Of a DNA stretch of 64,000 nucleotides, positions 52,901 through 57,115 are shown piece after piece. The position numbers and the translations under genes were made by a program. The stretch's first letter is position 1, and every line of letters begins with the position of its first letter. The notes beneath the pieces were generated by a model. The model saw only the letters and a program-made list of their open reading frames with translations, did not search any database and was not told the origin of the DNA. This DNA is from Chaunax sp. Z400 (lineage: Eukaryota > Chordata > Actinopteri > Lophiiformes > Chaunacidae). The stretch covers positions 14,776,971-14,840,970 of the forward strand of contig CM075183.1 of NCBI GenBank assembly GCA_037577475.1, written 5' to 3'.

Positions 52901-54985
52901 TCGTTTTAAGATGAATCTGATAAAAATGTGAATCTATCCTTTAACCTTAGAAGGCACTGTAATCTACACGCATATGCTGTGGCTTGGATGTTGCTTCAGA
53001 TTTAGACTTGAGTCCAAAAGATTGGTGAATGCCTCAACATCAAAATGTCTCCATTGCTAAGCCATTTGTGTTTGTTGTCCACATTGTCTGCATGGTGACT
53101 TTGCTGCAGTAACTATGACTGGGCCTCCAAGGTATTTAATACTGACAAAAACACTGTGAAATACTTTAAAGTTTACCTGGTCTCTGAGATGCTGGACTGA
53201 CTTCTGCAGGGCCAGGATCTGGTGGAAGAGGGGACTCTGGAGCACCGACTTGAGCAGGCTGAGCTTTTCCTCTGTGGGCACCTCCCCCCGCTCCTTCAGC
53301 TTCGCCTGGAGTCGCTCCACCGCCTGCAAGGCACGCTGTGTATCTGCAAGCAGTCACATATTTCAGTGACAGCGCAGCGCCAGGATTGAGGGAGTGGACA
53401 CAGGGAGGGGGGAGAGGTGTGTGGGGGAGAGATAGCGGTAGACGGGGGTGATGAGGACAGAGGCTTTATCAGTACATGGAGAGATATAGTGAAGGGTGTT
53501 TGTTTATACTCTGAAATATCCTTATTTAATAAAATTTTTTTTTAAATAATCCATAACTATTTGACCCATACTTTTAACTTCTTTATGTCCATAAGTGTCA
53601 TGTACATGTATGGAGGAAAGAGCCACACATCTAAACCTGTAGGCTCAGCTCAGGCTGACTGGTGCTCAACAGACCATCCTATATCGAAATCAGGTTTTTC
53701 GCCCTAAGAAAAAAACATCAACTCCATTTTCAACACACTGTTTGTCTGCAGAATAGTAATGACTCCTTTTCTGCCTTTAAGGTCAATGGCGGGCTGCACA
53801 GGAGCATAGCATTGGTACCCAGAAGGAAAAGATAAAAGAAGCTGGTTTGGACAGTTTGCTTGCTGGACCCTGCATAAGCCCCACAATAGAGCAACTCCAG
53901 AGTGGCTTGTTAGTGAGGATGGGCCAGCTCAACGTCATCTGGACCAAAATGAAGCAATTTCCCAAGCTCGCCAACCATGACTAACACCTAACAGGGTGTG
54001 CACAAGGTCCAGAGTACTTTTTGCATTCAGAAGCTTTGTTGTTTGAACAAAGGTTGTAAACAAGCCAATAACACCGGGGCCTCAGCAGAATTGTTACTTG
54101 CTGTTGGCTACTGGTCCTACACAGGTAAGTGTAACATTTTCATTGCGCCCTTATCAGTGTGCATAACAAGGGGTCCCACAAGAGGGTGGAATGTGTGTGT
54201 GTGTGCATTCCAGAAGACAGAGCAAAGTTCAGAATCGCTGTACTTCTTTGATTCCATTGGGAGAATATCATATTTGATACCGCACTCTGTGCTCCCAAAG
54301 ACAGTAAGAGGTGAAATCAAAATGATTCAAGGCTCAGTTCTCATTTGGTCCAACCTGCAGCTGATAACATAAGTGCACGGTCATCGTGCCAGTCATGAGA
54401 GTGACCACAGATTGCGACTTTAAACGAAAGAGTCTGGCAGACAGATTTGGCTCCGCGCTTGACAGTTGGACAAATAGATCTCTGTGGGAACAAACAAACG
54501 ATCAAGTATATGGCAATATTATCAGATATGGCGACATTGGCAGTCTGCAGGCCTTGAGCTAAATCCAAGGCTTCTTACACTGGTTGAGAAAAATTCTCAG
54601 TAGGAGCCAAATATGGACGCAGCGCCAGCAACACTTGACTGACTCGCCCTATCCGTCTGCAAAAAAAGCTCATTTTAGAAGCGATGATTAAAAATAATAG
54701 GCTAGATGAGTGTGCACAGGCAATATTTCATGTTTTGTCTTATTTATTATGGTAATACTGACTATTAAGCGAACAAAGTATCAGCTATCAGAAGCACTAA
54801 AGCTCAGCCTGTTAAATTAGGAATAGAGGAATGAATGAAAAGAACATTTGATGAACCAGTGGTTACACAGTTATGATTTCCTTGTATGCATGTTTAACAA
54901 TACTTATTAACACAATAACGCAATCAGTTATTTCTGGCTGCCATTAAAAGATAAAACACAGTTACTTACCCATTGTTTCAATCAT
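20690..54985 (-). CDS. mpdz: mpdz (MUPP1), multiple PDZ domain protein, 46 coding exons
   Basis: A scaffold with one L27 and 13 PDZ domains, about 2104 aa (human about 2070). MPDZ binds C-termini of claudins, receptors and channels at tight junctions and synapses, and its L27 pairs with PALS1-type partners. Domains in approximate residues: L27 6-61; PDZ1 120-212; PDZ2 237-325; PDZ3 350-436; PDZ4 540-615; PDZ5 683-770; PDZ6 1015-1095; PDZ7 1157-1247; PDZ8 1385-1470; PDZ9 1512-1590; PDZ10 1660-1750; PDZ11 1760-1845; PDZ12 1900-1985; PDZ13 2015-2104. Every PDZ shows its GLGF-type loop (for example GGLGFSVVG, NSGLGISLE, DSLGISIAGG). The protein ends GTVTLTVLS, close to human MPDZ. The paralogue PATJ has fewer PDZ domains, and the lurap1l neighbour also supports mpdz. 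All exon joins are in phase except 27618|27499, where one base is missing. The individual exons are listed below. Confidence 0.93.
20919..21042 (-). CDS. mpdz: mpdz exon: PDZ13 first half
   Basis: Residues 2015-2056. Contains GRGPDGLGFSIVGGYG, the carboxylate-binding loop, and LPIYVKTVFGK. Acceptor gttag, donor AAG|gtgagt. Confidence 0.93.
21713..21807 (-). CDS. mpdz: mpdz exon: PDZ12-PDZ13 linker
   Basis: Residues 1984-2014, VVAGGDTTVTGPSQ to IFQDDL. The IFQDDLG motif matches mammalian MPDZ. Donor GG|gtatga. Confidence 0.9.
21996..22017. repeat. (TG)n microsatellite
   Basis: About 11 TG units in an mpdz intron, just beside the exon at 22030. Confidence 0.95.
22030..22134 (-). CDS. mpdz: mpdz exon: PDZ12 second half
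   Basis: Residues 1949-1983, IGDRIVSICGTSAEGMSHSQ onward, ending TIQLQ. Acceptor tacag; donor CAG|gttgaa is weaker than most in the gene. Confidence 0.92.
22244..22264. repeat. (ATA)n microsatellite
   Basis: Short run of ATA triplets in an mpdz intron. Confidence 0.85.
22862..23025 (-). CDS. mpdz: mpdz exon: PDZ12 first half
   Basis: Residues 1894-1948. Contains GPNDSLGISIAGGVGSPLGD and IPIFIAMMNPIGVAAQTQK, near identical to mammalian MPDZ. Donor AAG|gtacgg. Confidence 0.95.
23105..23201 (-). CDS. mpdz: mpdz exon: PDZ11-PDZ12 linker
   Basis: Residues 1862-1893, beginning MSESGCAKVASQSCSD. Acceptor tacag, donor GATC|gtaagt. It joins the next exon across a 79-base intron, among the shortest in the gene. 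Confidence 0.85.
23295..23381 (-). CDS. mpdz: mpdz exon: PDZ11 end and linker
   Basis: Residues 1833-1861. It supplies the last PDZ11 strand (CCVGPIKMEVGRF) and KAGPFHSERRLSQSSQ, which is clearly MPDZ. Acceptor ttgcag, donor CAG|gtaact. Confidence 0.92.
23482..23629 (-). CDS. mpdz: mpdz exon: PDZ11 middle
   Basis: Residues 1783-1832, NDTGVFVSDIVKGG to TQETTAALLK, with the GRLMQGDQIL core. Acceptor actag, donor AAG|gtacgt. Confidence 0.94.
23630..25155 (-). other. mpdz: mpdz intron (PDZ11)
   Basis: A 1.5-kb intron. A 185-codon minus-strand open frame at 24211-24768 lies inside it but has no recognisable homology and no exon-like splice context, so it is not called. Nothing else is seen. Confidence 0.75.
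25156..25349 (-). CDS. mpdz: mpdz exon: PDZ10 end and PDZ11 start
   Basis: Residues 1719-1782. VNGIDLREASHDEAINVLRQ finishes PDZ10, and KKPGQGLGLSIVGRR opens PDZ11. One exon spans both neighbouring PDZ domains. Confidence 0.95.
25956..25997. repeat. (GT)n microsatellite, about 21 units
   Basis: Longest dinucleotide run in the window, in an mpdz intron. Confidence 0.97.
26324..26407 (-). CDS. mpdz: mpdz exon: PDZ10 middle
   Basis: Residues 1691-1718, GAIIIHEVYEEGAASKDGRL then WAGDQILE. Acceptor tctag, donor GAG|gtaata. Confidence 0.94.
26754..26766. repeat. Poly-C run within a GC-rich intron segment
   Basis: Thirteen C in a row on the + strand, inside a GC-rich part (26690-26880) of an mpdz intron that also holds a (GAG)n-like purine tract at 26816-26842. 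Confidence 0.85.
27046..27191 (-). CDS. mpdz: mpdz exon: PDZ10 start
   Basis: Residues 1642-1690. SRSSTPSTLACDPATCPIIP precedes GCETTIDISKGRTGLGLSIV; both are strongly MPDZ-specific. Donor CTG|gtagga. Confidence 0.95.
27302..27499 (-). CDS. mpdz: mpdz exon: PDZ9 end and PDZ9-PDZ10 linker
   Basis: Residues about 1576-1641. The open frame reads SSLLRETKGPVMLT (the end of PDZ9, aligning with mammalian ISLLKTAKMTVKLT), then a Ser/Thr-rich linker ending PEVEAGTS. It ends in phase 1 at A|gtgagt, which fits the next exon. The acceptor tttaag at 27500 gives a start in phase 1, but the previous exon ends in phase 0, so one base is missing at the join. Confidence 0.75.
27618..27692 (-). CDS. mpdz: mpdz exon: PDZ9 second half
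   Basis: Residues 1551-1575, EGSMKPGDKLLAANGESVLG then CTVEQ. Acceptor gtgcag and donor CAG|gtacgc both look strong. It ends on a codon boundary, which disagrees with the following exon by one base. Confidence 0.88.
27775..27870 (-). CDS. mpdz: mpdz exon: PDZ9 first half
   Basis: Residues 1519-1550. EDGGLGITFEEGST carries the binding loop of PDZ9. Its second half (VEIQSISEVEGHTDK) has diverged from mammals. Acceptor tgtag, donor AAA|gtatgt. Confidence 0.88.
28311..28332. repeat. (TG)n microsatellite
   Basis: About 11 TG units close to the donor side of the exon at 28357. Confidence 0.92.
28357..28422 (-). CDS. mpdz: mpdz exon: PDZ8-PDZ9 linker
   Basis: Residues 1497-1518, LETAGANGDADASKYVHHIK then LE. 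It ends with the first strand of PDZ9. Acceptor cacag, donor GAG|gtgaga, phase 0 at both ends. Confidence 0.85.
28736..28814 (-). CDS. mpdz: mpdz exon: end of PDZ8 and linker
   Basis: Residues 1470-1496, RNTEALKQMAVGPVRENEGD then AAEPHAE. The start matches mammalian RNKDAVNQMAV. The donor GAG|gtgcaa is weak, but it is the only one that keeps phase with the next exon. Confidence 0.8.
29575..29666 (-). CDS. mpdz: mpdz exon: PDZ8 second half
   Basis: Residues 1440-1469, INGQVLYGHSHQNASSIIKS to KIIFV. Acceptor tctcag, donor CAG|gtataa. Confidence 0.93.
29831..30027 (-). CDS. mpdz: mpdz exon: PDZ8 first half
   Basis: Residues 1374-1439, NIIQRYGSLPGVLHMIELEK then GKTGLGLSLAGNRDRSRMSV. Acceptor ttccag, donor GAG|gtaaga. 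Confidence 0.95.
31004..31205 (-). CDS. mpdz: mpdz exon: PDZ7-PDZ8 linker with polyglutamate tract
   Basis: Residues 1307-1373, from PAKREAAKASPTSAV to DEFGYSW. DEFGYSW is the conserved MPDZ motif before PDZ8. Just ahead of it lies an acidic run, E7-G-E3-D-E, encoded by a GAG repeat (31021-31062). Acceptor tgccag, donor GGA|gtgagt. Confidence 0.88.
31021..31062. repeat. mpdz: Coding (GAG)n trinucleotide repeat
   Basis: Interrupted CTC/CTT repeat on the + strand, read as GAG on the minus strand, giving most of the polyglutamate tract of the exon at 31004-31205. Confidence 0.9.
31206..32201 (-). other. mpdz: mpdz intron (PDZ7-PDZ8 linker)
   Basis: A 1-kb AT-rich intron. No additional exon with matching phase was found. 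Confidence 0.65.
32202..32267 (-). CDS. mpdz: Putative mpdz cassette exon in the PDZ7-PDZ8 linker
   Basis: Would encode residues 1285-1306 (QSSMTDSSEERAATMTKDNK then DK), highly charged, as expected of this linker. It is phase 0 at both ends, so it could be skipped without a frameshift. The acceptor is a tandem aagcag (NAGNAG) that could add or drop one Gln. The donor AAG|gttggt is weak. Supported by phase and splice sites only. Confidence 0.55.
33216..33308 (-). CDS. mpdz: mpdz cassette exon in the PDZ7-PDZ8 linker
   Basis: Encodes residues 1254-1284, KPPLPFLQLNSHGG to ALPQ, phase 0 at both ends. It resembles the alternatively used mammalian linker exon with the pattern K-x-PLP-x-L, then SL, then TNP. 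Acceptor ttgtag, donor CAG|gtcaga. Confidence 0.7.
34590..34735 (+). repeat. gttagcttagcttagca-type dispersed repeat remnant
   Basis: In order: gacatttggggaaatgttct, tatgaagctacaaccaacag, caggttagcttaacttagca, then gactctgtccaaaggt. This is the characteristic word order of a very common percomorph interspersed repeat. Diverged and truncated. Confidence 0.65.
34850..34930 (-). repeat. Short repeat end (ggttgggcatcg type)
   Basis: The minus strand reads gggtagggttgggcatcggt, then ttggaaccggttcc. This resembles the terminus of a dispersed DNA transposon frequent in teleosts. Only one end is clear. Confidence 0.4.
35137..35268. repeat. Perfect 13-bp inverted repeat, 132 bp overall
   Basis: gggcactttcaaa at 35137-35149 and tttgaaagtgccc at 35256-35268 are exact reverse complements. 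Similarity continues imperfectly outward (cctga against tcagg) and inward. It may be a small MITE or an RNA stem in the mpdz intron. Confidence 0.75.
35400..35510 (-). CDS. mpdz: mpdz exon: PDZ7 second half
   Basis: Residues 1217-1253, VDGVDLRDASHEEAVEAIRR to SIIHKPR. Acceptor gacag, donor AGG|gtaagt. Confidence 0.95.
35707..35884 (-). CDS. mpdz: mpdz exon: PDZ7 first half
   Basis: Residues 1157-1216. VELFREPGKSLGISIVGGRG then MGSRLNNGEVMRGIFIKHIL are nearly identical to mammalian MPDZ. Acceptor ctcag, donor GAG|gtgagg. Confidence 0.96.
36206..36286 (-). CDS. mpdz: mpdz exon: PDZ6-PDZ7 linker
   Basis: Residues 1130-1156, DIPNLPEREDGEGEESASYS then NWNQPR, matching mammalian DIPELPEREEGEGEES and SNWNQPR. 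Acceptor cgtag, donor GAA|gtgagt. Confidence 0.93.
36417..36524 (-). CDS. mpdz: mpdz exon: end of PDZ6 and linker
   Basis: Residues 1094-1129, ITYVPAEYLEEYKASLEQ onward. The ITYVPAE motif closes PDZ6 as in mammals. Acceptor ttcag, donor AA|gtatgt. Confidence 0.93.
36525..38864 (-). other. mpdz: mpdz intron within PDZ6
   Basis: A 2.3-kb AT-rich intron beginning with a CA repeat (36531-36566). No gene or structured RNA is recognised in it. Confidence 0.75.
38865..39063 (-). CDS. mpdz: mpdz exon: PDZ6 core
   Basis: Residues 1028-1093, MTVSAMKDGLGMLIRSIIHG then GSISRDGRLGVGDLILAING and RAMLRRHSLIGPDM. Acceptor aaag, donor GGG|gtaaga, phase 1 to 2. Confidence 0.95.
39747..39858 (-). CDS. mpdz: mpdz exon: start of PDZ6
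   Basis: Residues 991-1027, ending SNFERTITVVKGNSSL, matching mammalian SFERTINIAKGNSSLG. The donor CTTG|gtttgt is weak, but phase and homology support it. Confidence 0.88.
40112..40447 (-). CDS. mpdz: mpdz exon: long PDZ5-PDZ6 linker
   Basis: Residues 879-990, LTARLEVLDEHPRFAAPSDF onward. Acidic, Ser/Pro-rich and low in conservation, as this linker is in mammals. It is the longest coding exon (336 bases). Acceptor cctag, donor AAG|gtaata. Confidence 0.83.
41534..41686 (-). CDS. mpdz: mpdz exon: PDZ5-PDZ6 linker
   Basis: Residues 828-878, with DDTFQASMIALHGSSCSADL matching mammalian QASILSLHGSSCGDGL. Acceptor cacag, donor AAG|gtaagc. Confidence 0.9.
41971..42129 (-). CDS. mpdz: mpdz exon: PDZ5-PDZ6 linker
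   Basis: Residues 775-827, GICGYSHSPHPYGEQEITPS to YRAEPAL, poorly conserved. Acceptor tcctag. The donor TTG|gttagt is weak. Phase 0 at both ends fits both neighbours. Confidence 0.72.
42986..43195 (-). CDS. mpdz: mpdz exon: PDZ5 second half
   Basis: Residues 705-774, DPVDPAKTVIVIRSLVPNGV to GVAKPLP, nearly identical to mammalian PDZ5. Acceptor catag, donor CCT|gtaagc. Confidence 0.96.
43478..43663 (-). CDS. mpdz: mpdz exon: PDZ5 start and preceding linker
   Basis: Residues 643-704. PLAMWELEIQNIELEKGEGG then LGFSILDYQ, with the family-typical PLAMWE motif before PDZ5. Acceptor tgcag, donor CAG|gtgggg. Confidence 0.94.
44394..44564 (-). CDS. mpdz: mpdz exon: PDZ4 second half and linker
   Basis: Residues 586-642, VNGISLIGETHKEVVRILKE then LPLCVHMTCCRPAP. 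Acceptor cacag, donor AAG|gtacct. Confidence 0.93.
45018..45164 (-). CDS. mpdz: mpdz exon: PDZ4 first half
   Basis: Residues 537-585, KFSENSGLGISLEANSGHHY then IRSVLPEGPVGRCGKLFSGD, near identical to mammals. Acceptor gacag, donor GAG|gtacat. Confidence 0.96.
45400..45479 (-). CDS. mpdz: mpdz exon: PDZ3-PDZ4 linker
   Basis: Residues 510-536, GMELTSFEEEELMKKWEEIL then GPSNEVV. It aligns with mammalian LLTKWQRIMGINYEIVV. Acceptor aaaag, donor GTT|gtaagt. Confidence 0.88.
45768..45845 (-). CDS. mpdz: mpdz exon: PDZ3-PDZ4 linker
   Basis: Residues 484-509, DEKLLLTKSEGSDVSPAMDQ then LTEDKQ. Low conservation, accepted on phase (1 to 1) and splice sites cacag and G|gtagga. Confidence 0.78.
46411..46645 (-). 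CDS. mpdz: mpdz exon: PDZ3 end and linker
   Basis: Residues 406-483, VDGVNIQGYTNQQAVEVLRH then TGQTVHLKLIRRG, followed by a Pro/Thr-rich linker. Acceptor tgcag, donor G|gtaggg. Confidence 0.94.
47003..47130 (-). repeat. tRNA-like SINE-type repeat fragment in intron
   Basis: The + strand reads cacattcacacctatgagca, then tgcatgtttttggactgtgg, then gggattcgaacccagaacct, a widely dispersed teleost repeat with an internal deletion. On the minus strand ggttcgaatcc fits a pol III B box. Confidence 0.75.
47309..47397 (-). CDS. mpdz: mpdz exon: PDZ3 middle
   Basis: Residues 376-405, EPSGIFVKSITKDSAVDQDG then RIHVGDQIIA. Acceptor ctcag, donor GCT|gtaagt. Confidence 0.95.
48084..48186 (-). CDS. mpdz: mpdz exon: PDZ3 start
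   Basis: Residues 342-375, FDVSLSKNTQGLGITIAGYV then GDKTS. Acceptor cacag, donor CAG|gtgact. Confidence 0.94.
48764..48964 (-). CDS. mpdz: mpdz exon: PDZ2 second half and linker
   Basis: Residues 275-341, DGRLRSGDHILRIGDTDLYG then MGSEQVAQVLRQCGNRVKLV, near identical to mammals. Acceptor attag, donor CAG|gtgaag. Confidence 0.96.
49128..49250 (-). CDS. mpdz: mpdz exon: PDZ2 first half
   Basis: Residues 234-274, WQHVETIELVNDGTGLGFGI then VGGKTTGVIVKTILPGG. Acceptor tctag, donor CAG|gtgctt. Confidence 0.96.
49448..49661 (-). CDS. mpdz: mpdz exon: PDZ1 second half and linker
   Basis: Residues 162-233, DGKLKEADQILAINGQPLDQ to SRTPSAASTLSANSSA. Acceptor tgcag, donor GCG|gtatgc. Confidence 0.95.
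50132..50271 (-). CDS. mpdz: mpdz exon: PDZ1 first half
   Basis: Residues 116-161, GRYLTHVELEKPVSGGLGFS then VVGLKSENHGELGIFIQEIQ. Acceptor tccag, donor CTG|gtacgt in phase 2. Confidence 0.95.
50601..50762 (-). CDS. mpdz: mpdz exon: L27-PDZ1 linker
   Basis: Residues 62-115, ending EEFEHISQSMAQ, matching mammalian EFDQLIKNMAQ just before PDZ1. Acceptor tctag, donor CAG|gtatct, phase 0 at both ends. Confidence 0.9.
50763..53176 (-). other. mpdz: mpdz intron between L27 and PDZ1 linker
   Basis: A 2.4-kb AT-rich intron without a recognised gene or repeat. Confidence 0.75.
53177..53343 (-). CDS. mpdz: mpdz exon: L27 domain
   Basis: Residues 6-61: DTQRALQAVERLQAKLKERG, then EKLSLLKSVLQSPLFHQILA, then VQHLRDQ. 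This is the N-terminal L27 heterodimerisation domain of MPDZ. Acceptor tgcag, donor CAG|gtaaac. Confidence 0.96.
53344..54969 (-). other. mpdz: mpdz intron after the start exon
   Basis: A 1.6-kb intron. Part of it (about 53.75-54.60 kb) is more mixed in composition than other introns, with a 124-codon + strand open frame at 53998-54372. No homology is recognised, so no gene is called. Confidence 0.65.
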
Positions 54986-55055
54986 TTTTAAAACTCCCAG
55001 TGACAGTGATGTCTCCCCATTAAAAGTGACTTCAAACTCTTTCTTTTCTCAAGGC
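54970..55055 (-). CDS. mpdz: mpdz exon with start codon
   Basis: An 86-base exon. Start ATG at 54985 with A at -3; it encodes MIETM and the first base of Asp6, joining the L27 exon in phase 1. This aligns with mammalian MLEAID. The upstream part is 5' UTR. Acceptor tttgcag, donor G|gtaagt. Confidence 0.88.
54988..55020 (-). promoter_or_regulatory. mpdz: 10-codon uORF in mpdz 5' UTR
   Basis: An ATG at 55020 opens a short frame of 10 codons (MGRHHCHWEF) whose TAA ends two bases before the mpdz start ATG. An upstream frame so close to the main start can limit initiation or favour reinitiation. Seen directly in the sequence; any effect is inference. Confidence 0.7.
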
Positions 55056-57005
55056 CTGCAAAGGAAAACAGAATGTGGCATTAATTCCTCTTAGCGATCA
55101 GAGAGGACTGAATATGAGGGCACAAATTCACTGATGGTTTTTTTTTAAATTCTACACTCTGTGCAAACAGAAAGTAAGAGTTGGAAAGGCTCATTCTTAA
55201 AAACTCTTTTCTTTTAATGAAAGGTCAACATGAAAGAGAAAATGGATTTATTCCCTTTCAGTCTGCACCATATTTATCTCTTCAGATGCTTCAGCAAACC
55301 GTTACAGGGTAACCATTGAGCTGAAGAAATGCAGGTTATTGGATGTTTAGGTTGTCTGCCTGTTAGCAGGATTAGTCAAAAAGTTCTGAAAATATTTTGA
55401 GATTTTTTTTTTTTTTGTGTGTGTGCAGAGGTAAGACATGGCCCAAGGAACAATCCATTAGATTTTGGTGATGATGTGGATCGTCACCTGGATCCAGGAT
55501 TCTTTTACCATTGTGGGACAGAGGCAATTACAACATCTTTGCCTCTAACTTCATGGATAATCTGGCTGCAAAGCTTGGAGAAAAATTACATGATGACATC
55601 ACAAAAGATACAAATGTGATTGCATATTCTAGCGGCAGGTTTTCATAGTCAAGGAATCATATTATGAGGGTCAAACTATCATGGGACTATTGTTTTTAGG
55701 TCATTATGAGGAAACTGAGCTGCCTCTCTGAGTGCTGTCTATTTTATCATCTGTTAGTACGCTGATTATATATAATTAGTGTTTTGGGAATTTTAAGCGT
55801 GTTATTATTACTATTATTCGATACTCTACTTACTTCTACTCAGCTATTCAATTAACAAGAACTGCAATTAACAGGGACAACCTAAATTACATATTTCACT
55901 CTTTCCTCAATGAAATGCACCCGTGTCGACAGCTCTTTAGTTTTTCATGCTCGCTTGTTTTGTAAACTTGTAAATTATTGGGTTGATTTTTAAATCTGGT
56001 AAATTTTGGATAGTGCTGACTAAGCTGTACTGCAGCAAAAACTACACATTCTACAAAAGTCTATTAATCTTTATAATTTTTTTCTTACTGCTAATCTAAA
56101 GAACGATTCAGTCAGCTACTAGTTGCATAAAAATATATACTCAGTGTCTATACTGGCTGTATGTTCCTTGTTATTACACTAACAATGGGTAATCATTTAT
56201 ATGGGTAATAATGTATATGGGTGTTGCGTTCAGGGACTTTGAAATGTATTGGATAGTATAGTTATATAGTATAGTTTAGTTCCAATAGCAGAGGTAAGTT
56301 CTTCTAGTGGTTTGATTGAATTGATTGAATTGATTGAATGATACATTGAAGGCCTAGTAAACTCATTAACAACCAGAAACACTTAAGTTTAAAATGCCAT
56401 TAGCCTCAGAAAATAATCTTTGTGTGAGCTGTTACGTGGCTACAAATAGCTAATAACAGGTTGTCATTTTATGGCGCAGTTCTACAAAATAATAGAAAAC
56501 GTCGGTCGAGTATGTTCCAATTTAATTTTCGCTTTCTTAATAACGCGTGGTTTGCAATTATCGCGTGTGTATTGTTTAAATAAAAAAAACAATTAAGTCA
56601 ATGTTTGCTAGTGTTTTCAGTAAAATCGCCGAGACACTTGTGTCAATCCGCTTTTCTCAACTCCTCCTCCTTCCCCATCTCATCCCTAGAGCAAAGAAGC
56701 AACAGGCTCCCGAGGAGAAGAAGACGGTAAAGAAGTTCGCTTCCACCGCTTGTTTGGATAGAAAATACACGGTGACTGTTTAAAATGCACATACAAATAC
56801 TTTATACTTGAAAATAAGCTGTAAAAGCAGGTTAAATCCCATCATTCTTGCTCAGTGACCCACCGCGACATCAGTATATTTTCCTCCCATTAGCTACAAC
56901 AGGGGTGAACAATGGTGAGTGCTGGGAAAGCTAAAGTGATTGTTGAAAGCTAATATTTTTGGTAGCATTTCCTCGAGTAAAACTTGTAGGAAAACAGACA
57001 CTTAC
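55056..57005 (-). other. mpdz: Putative mpdz first intron
   Basis: A 1.95-kb AT-rich interval between the putative non-coding first exon and the start exon. It includes three tandem copies of a 9-base unit (ttgattgaa) at 56312-56338. No gene is seen. Confidence 0.5.
56312..56338. repeat. Three tandem copies of ttgattgaa
   Basis: Perfect 9-base minisatellite, three units. Confidence 0.9.
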
Positions 57006-57115
57006 ATGAGAGTAGAAGGTTTATTTTCCTGGCGGCCAGTATCCTACTCTACCGTCCGTTGTCCGGCGCACTGACTGGGGCTTAAAGATGGGGCGGAGTG
57101 TAACCCGATCCTCTG
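57006..57115 (-). promoter_or_regulatory. mpdz: Putative mpdz first non-coding exon and core promoter
   Basis: On the minus strand, a CpG-rich stretch with a GC box (actccgcccc near 57095) is followed by a strong donor, CTCAT|gtaagtg, at 57005. This is the best candidate for a 5' UTR exon spliced to the acceptor at 55056. The transcription start is not defined, and a first exon further upstream or outside the window is possible. Confidence 0.4.

Noticed and set aside
53998..54372. 124-codon + strand open frame
   Set aside because: No homology or signal recognised; kept only as a finding about the surrounding block.
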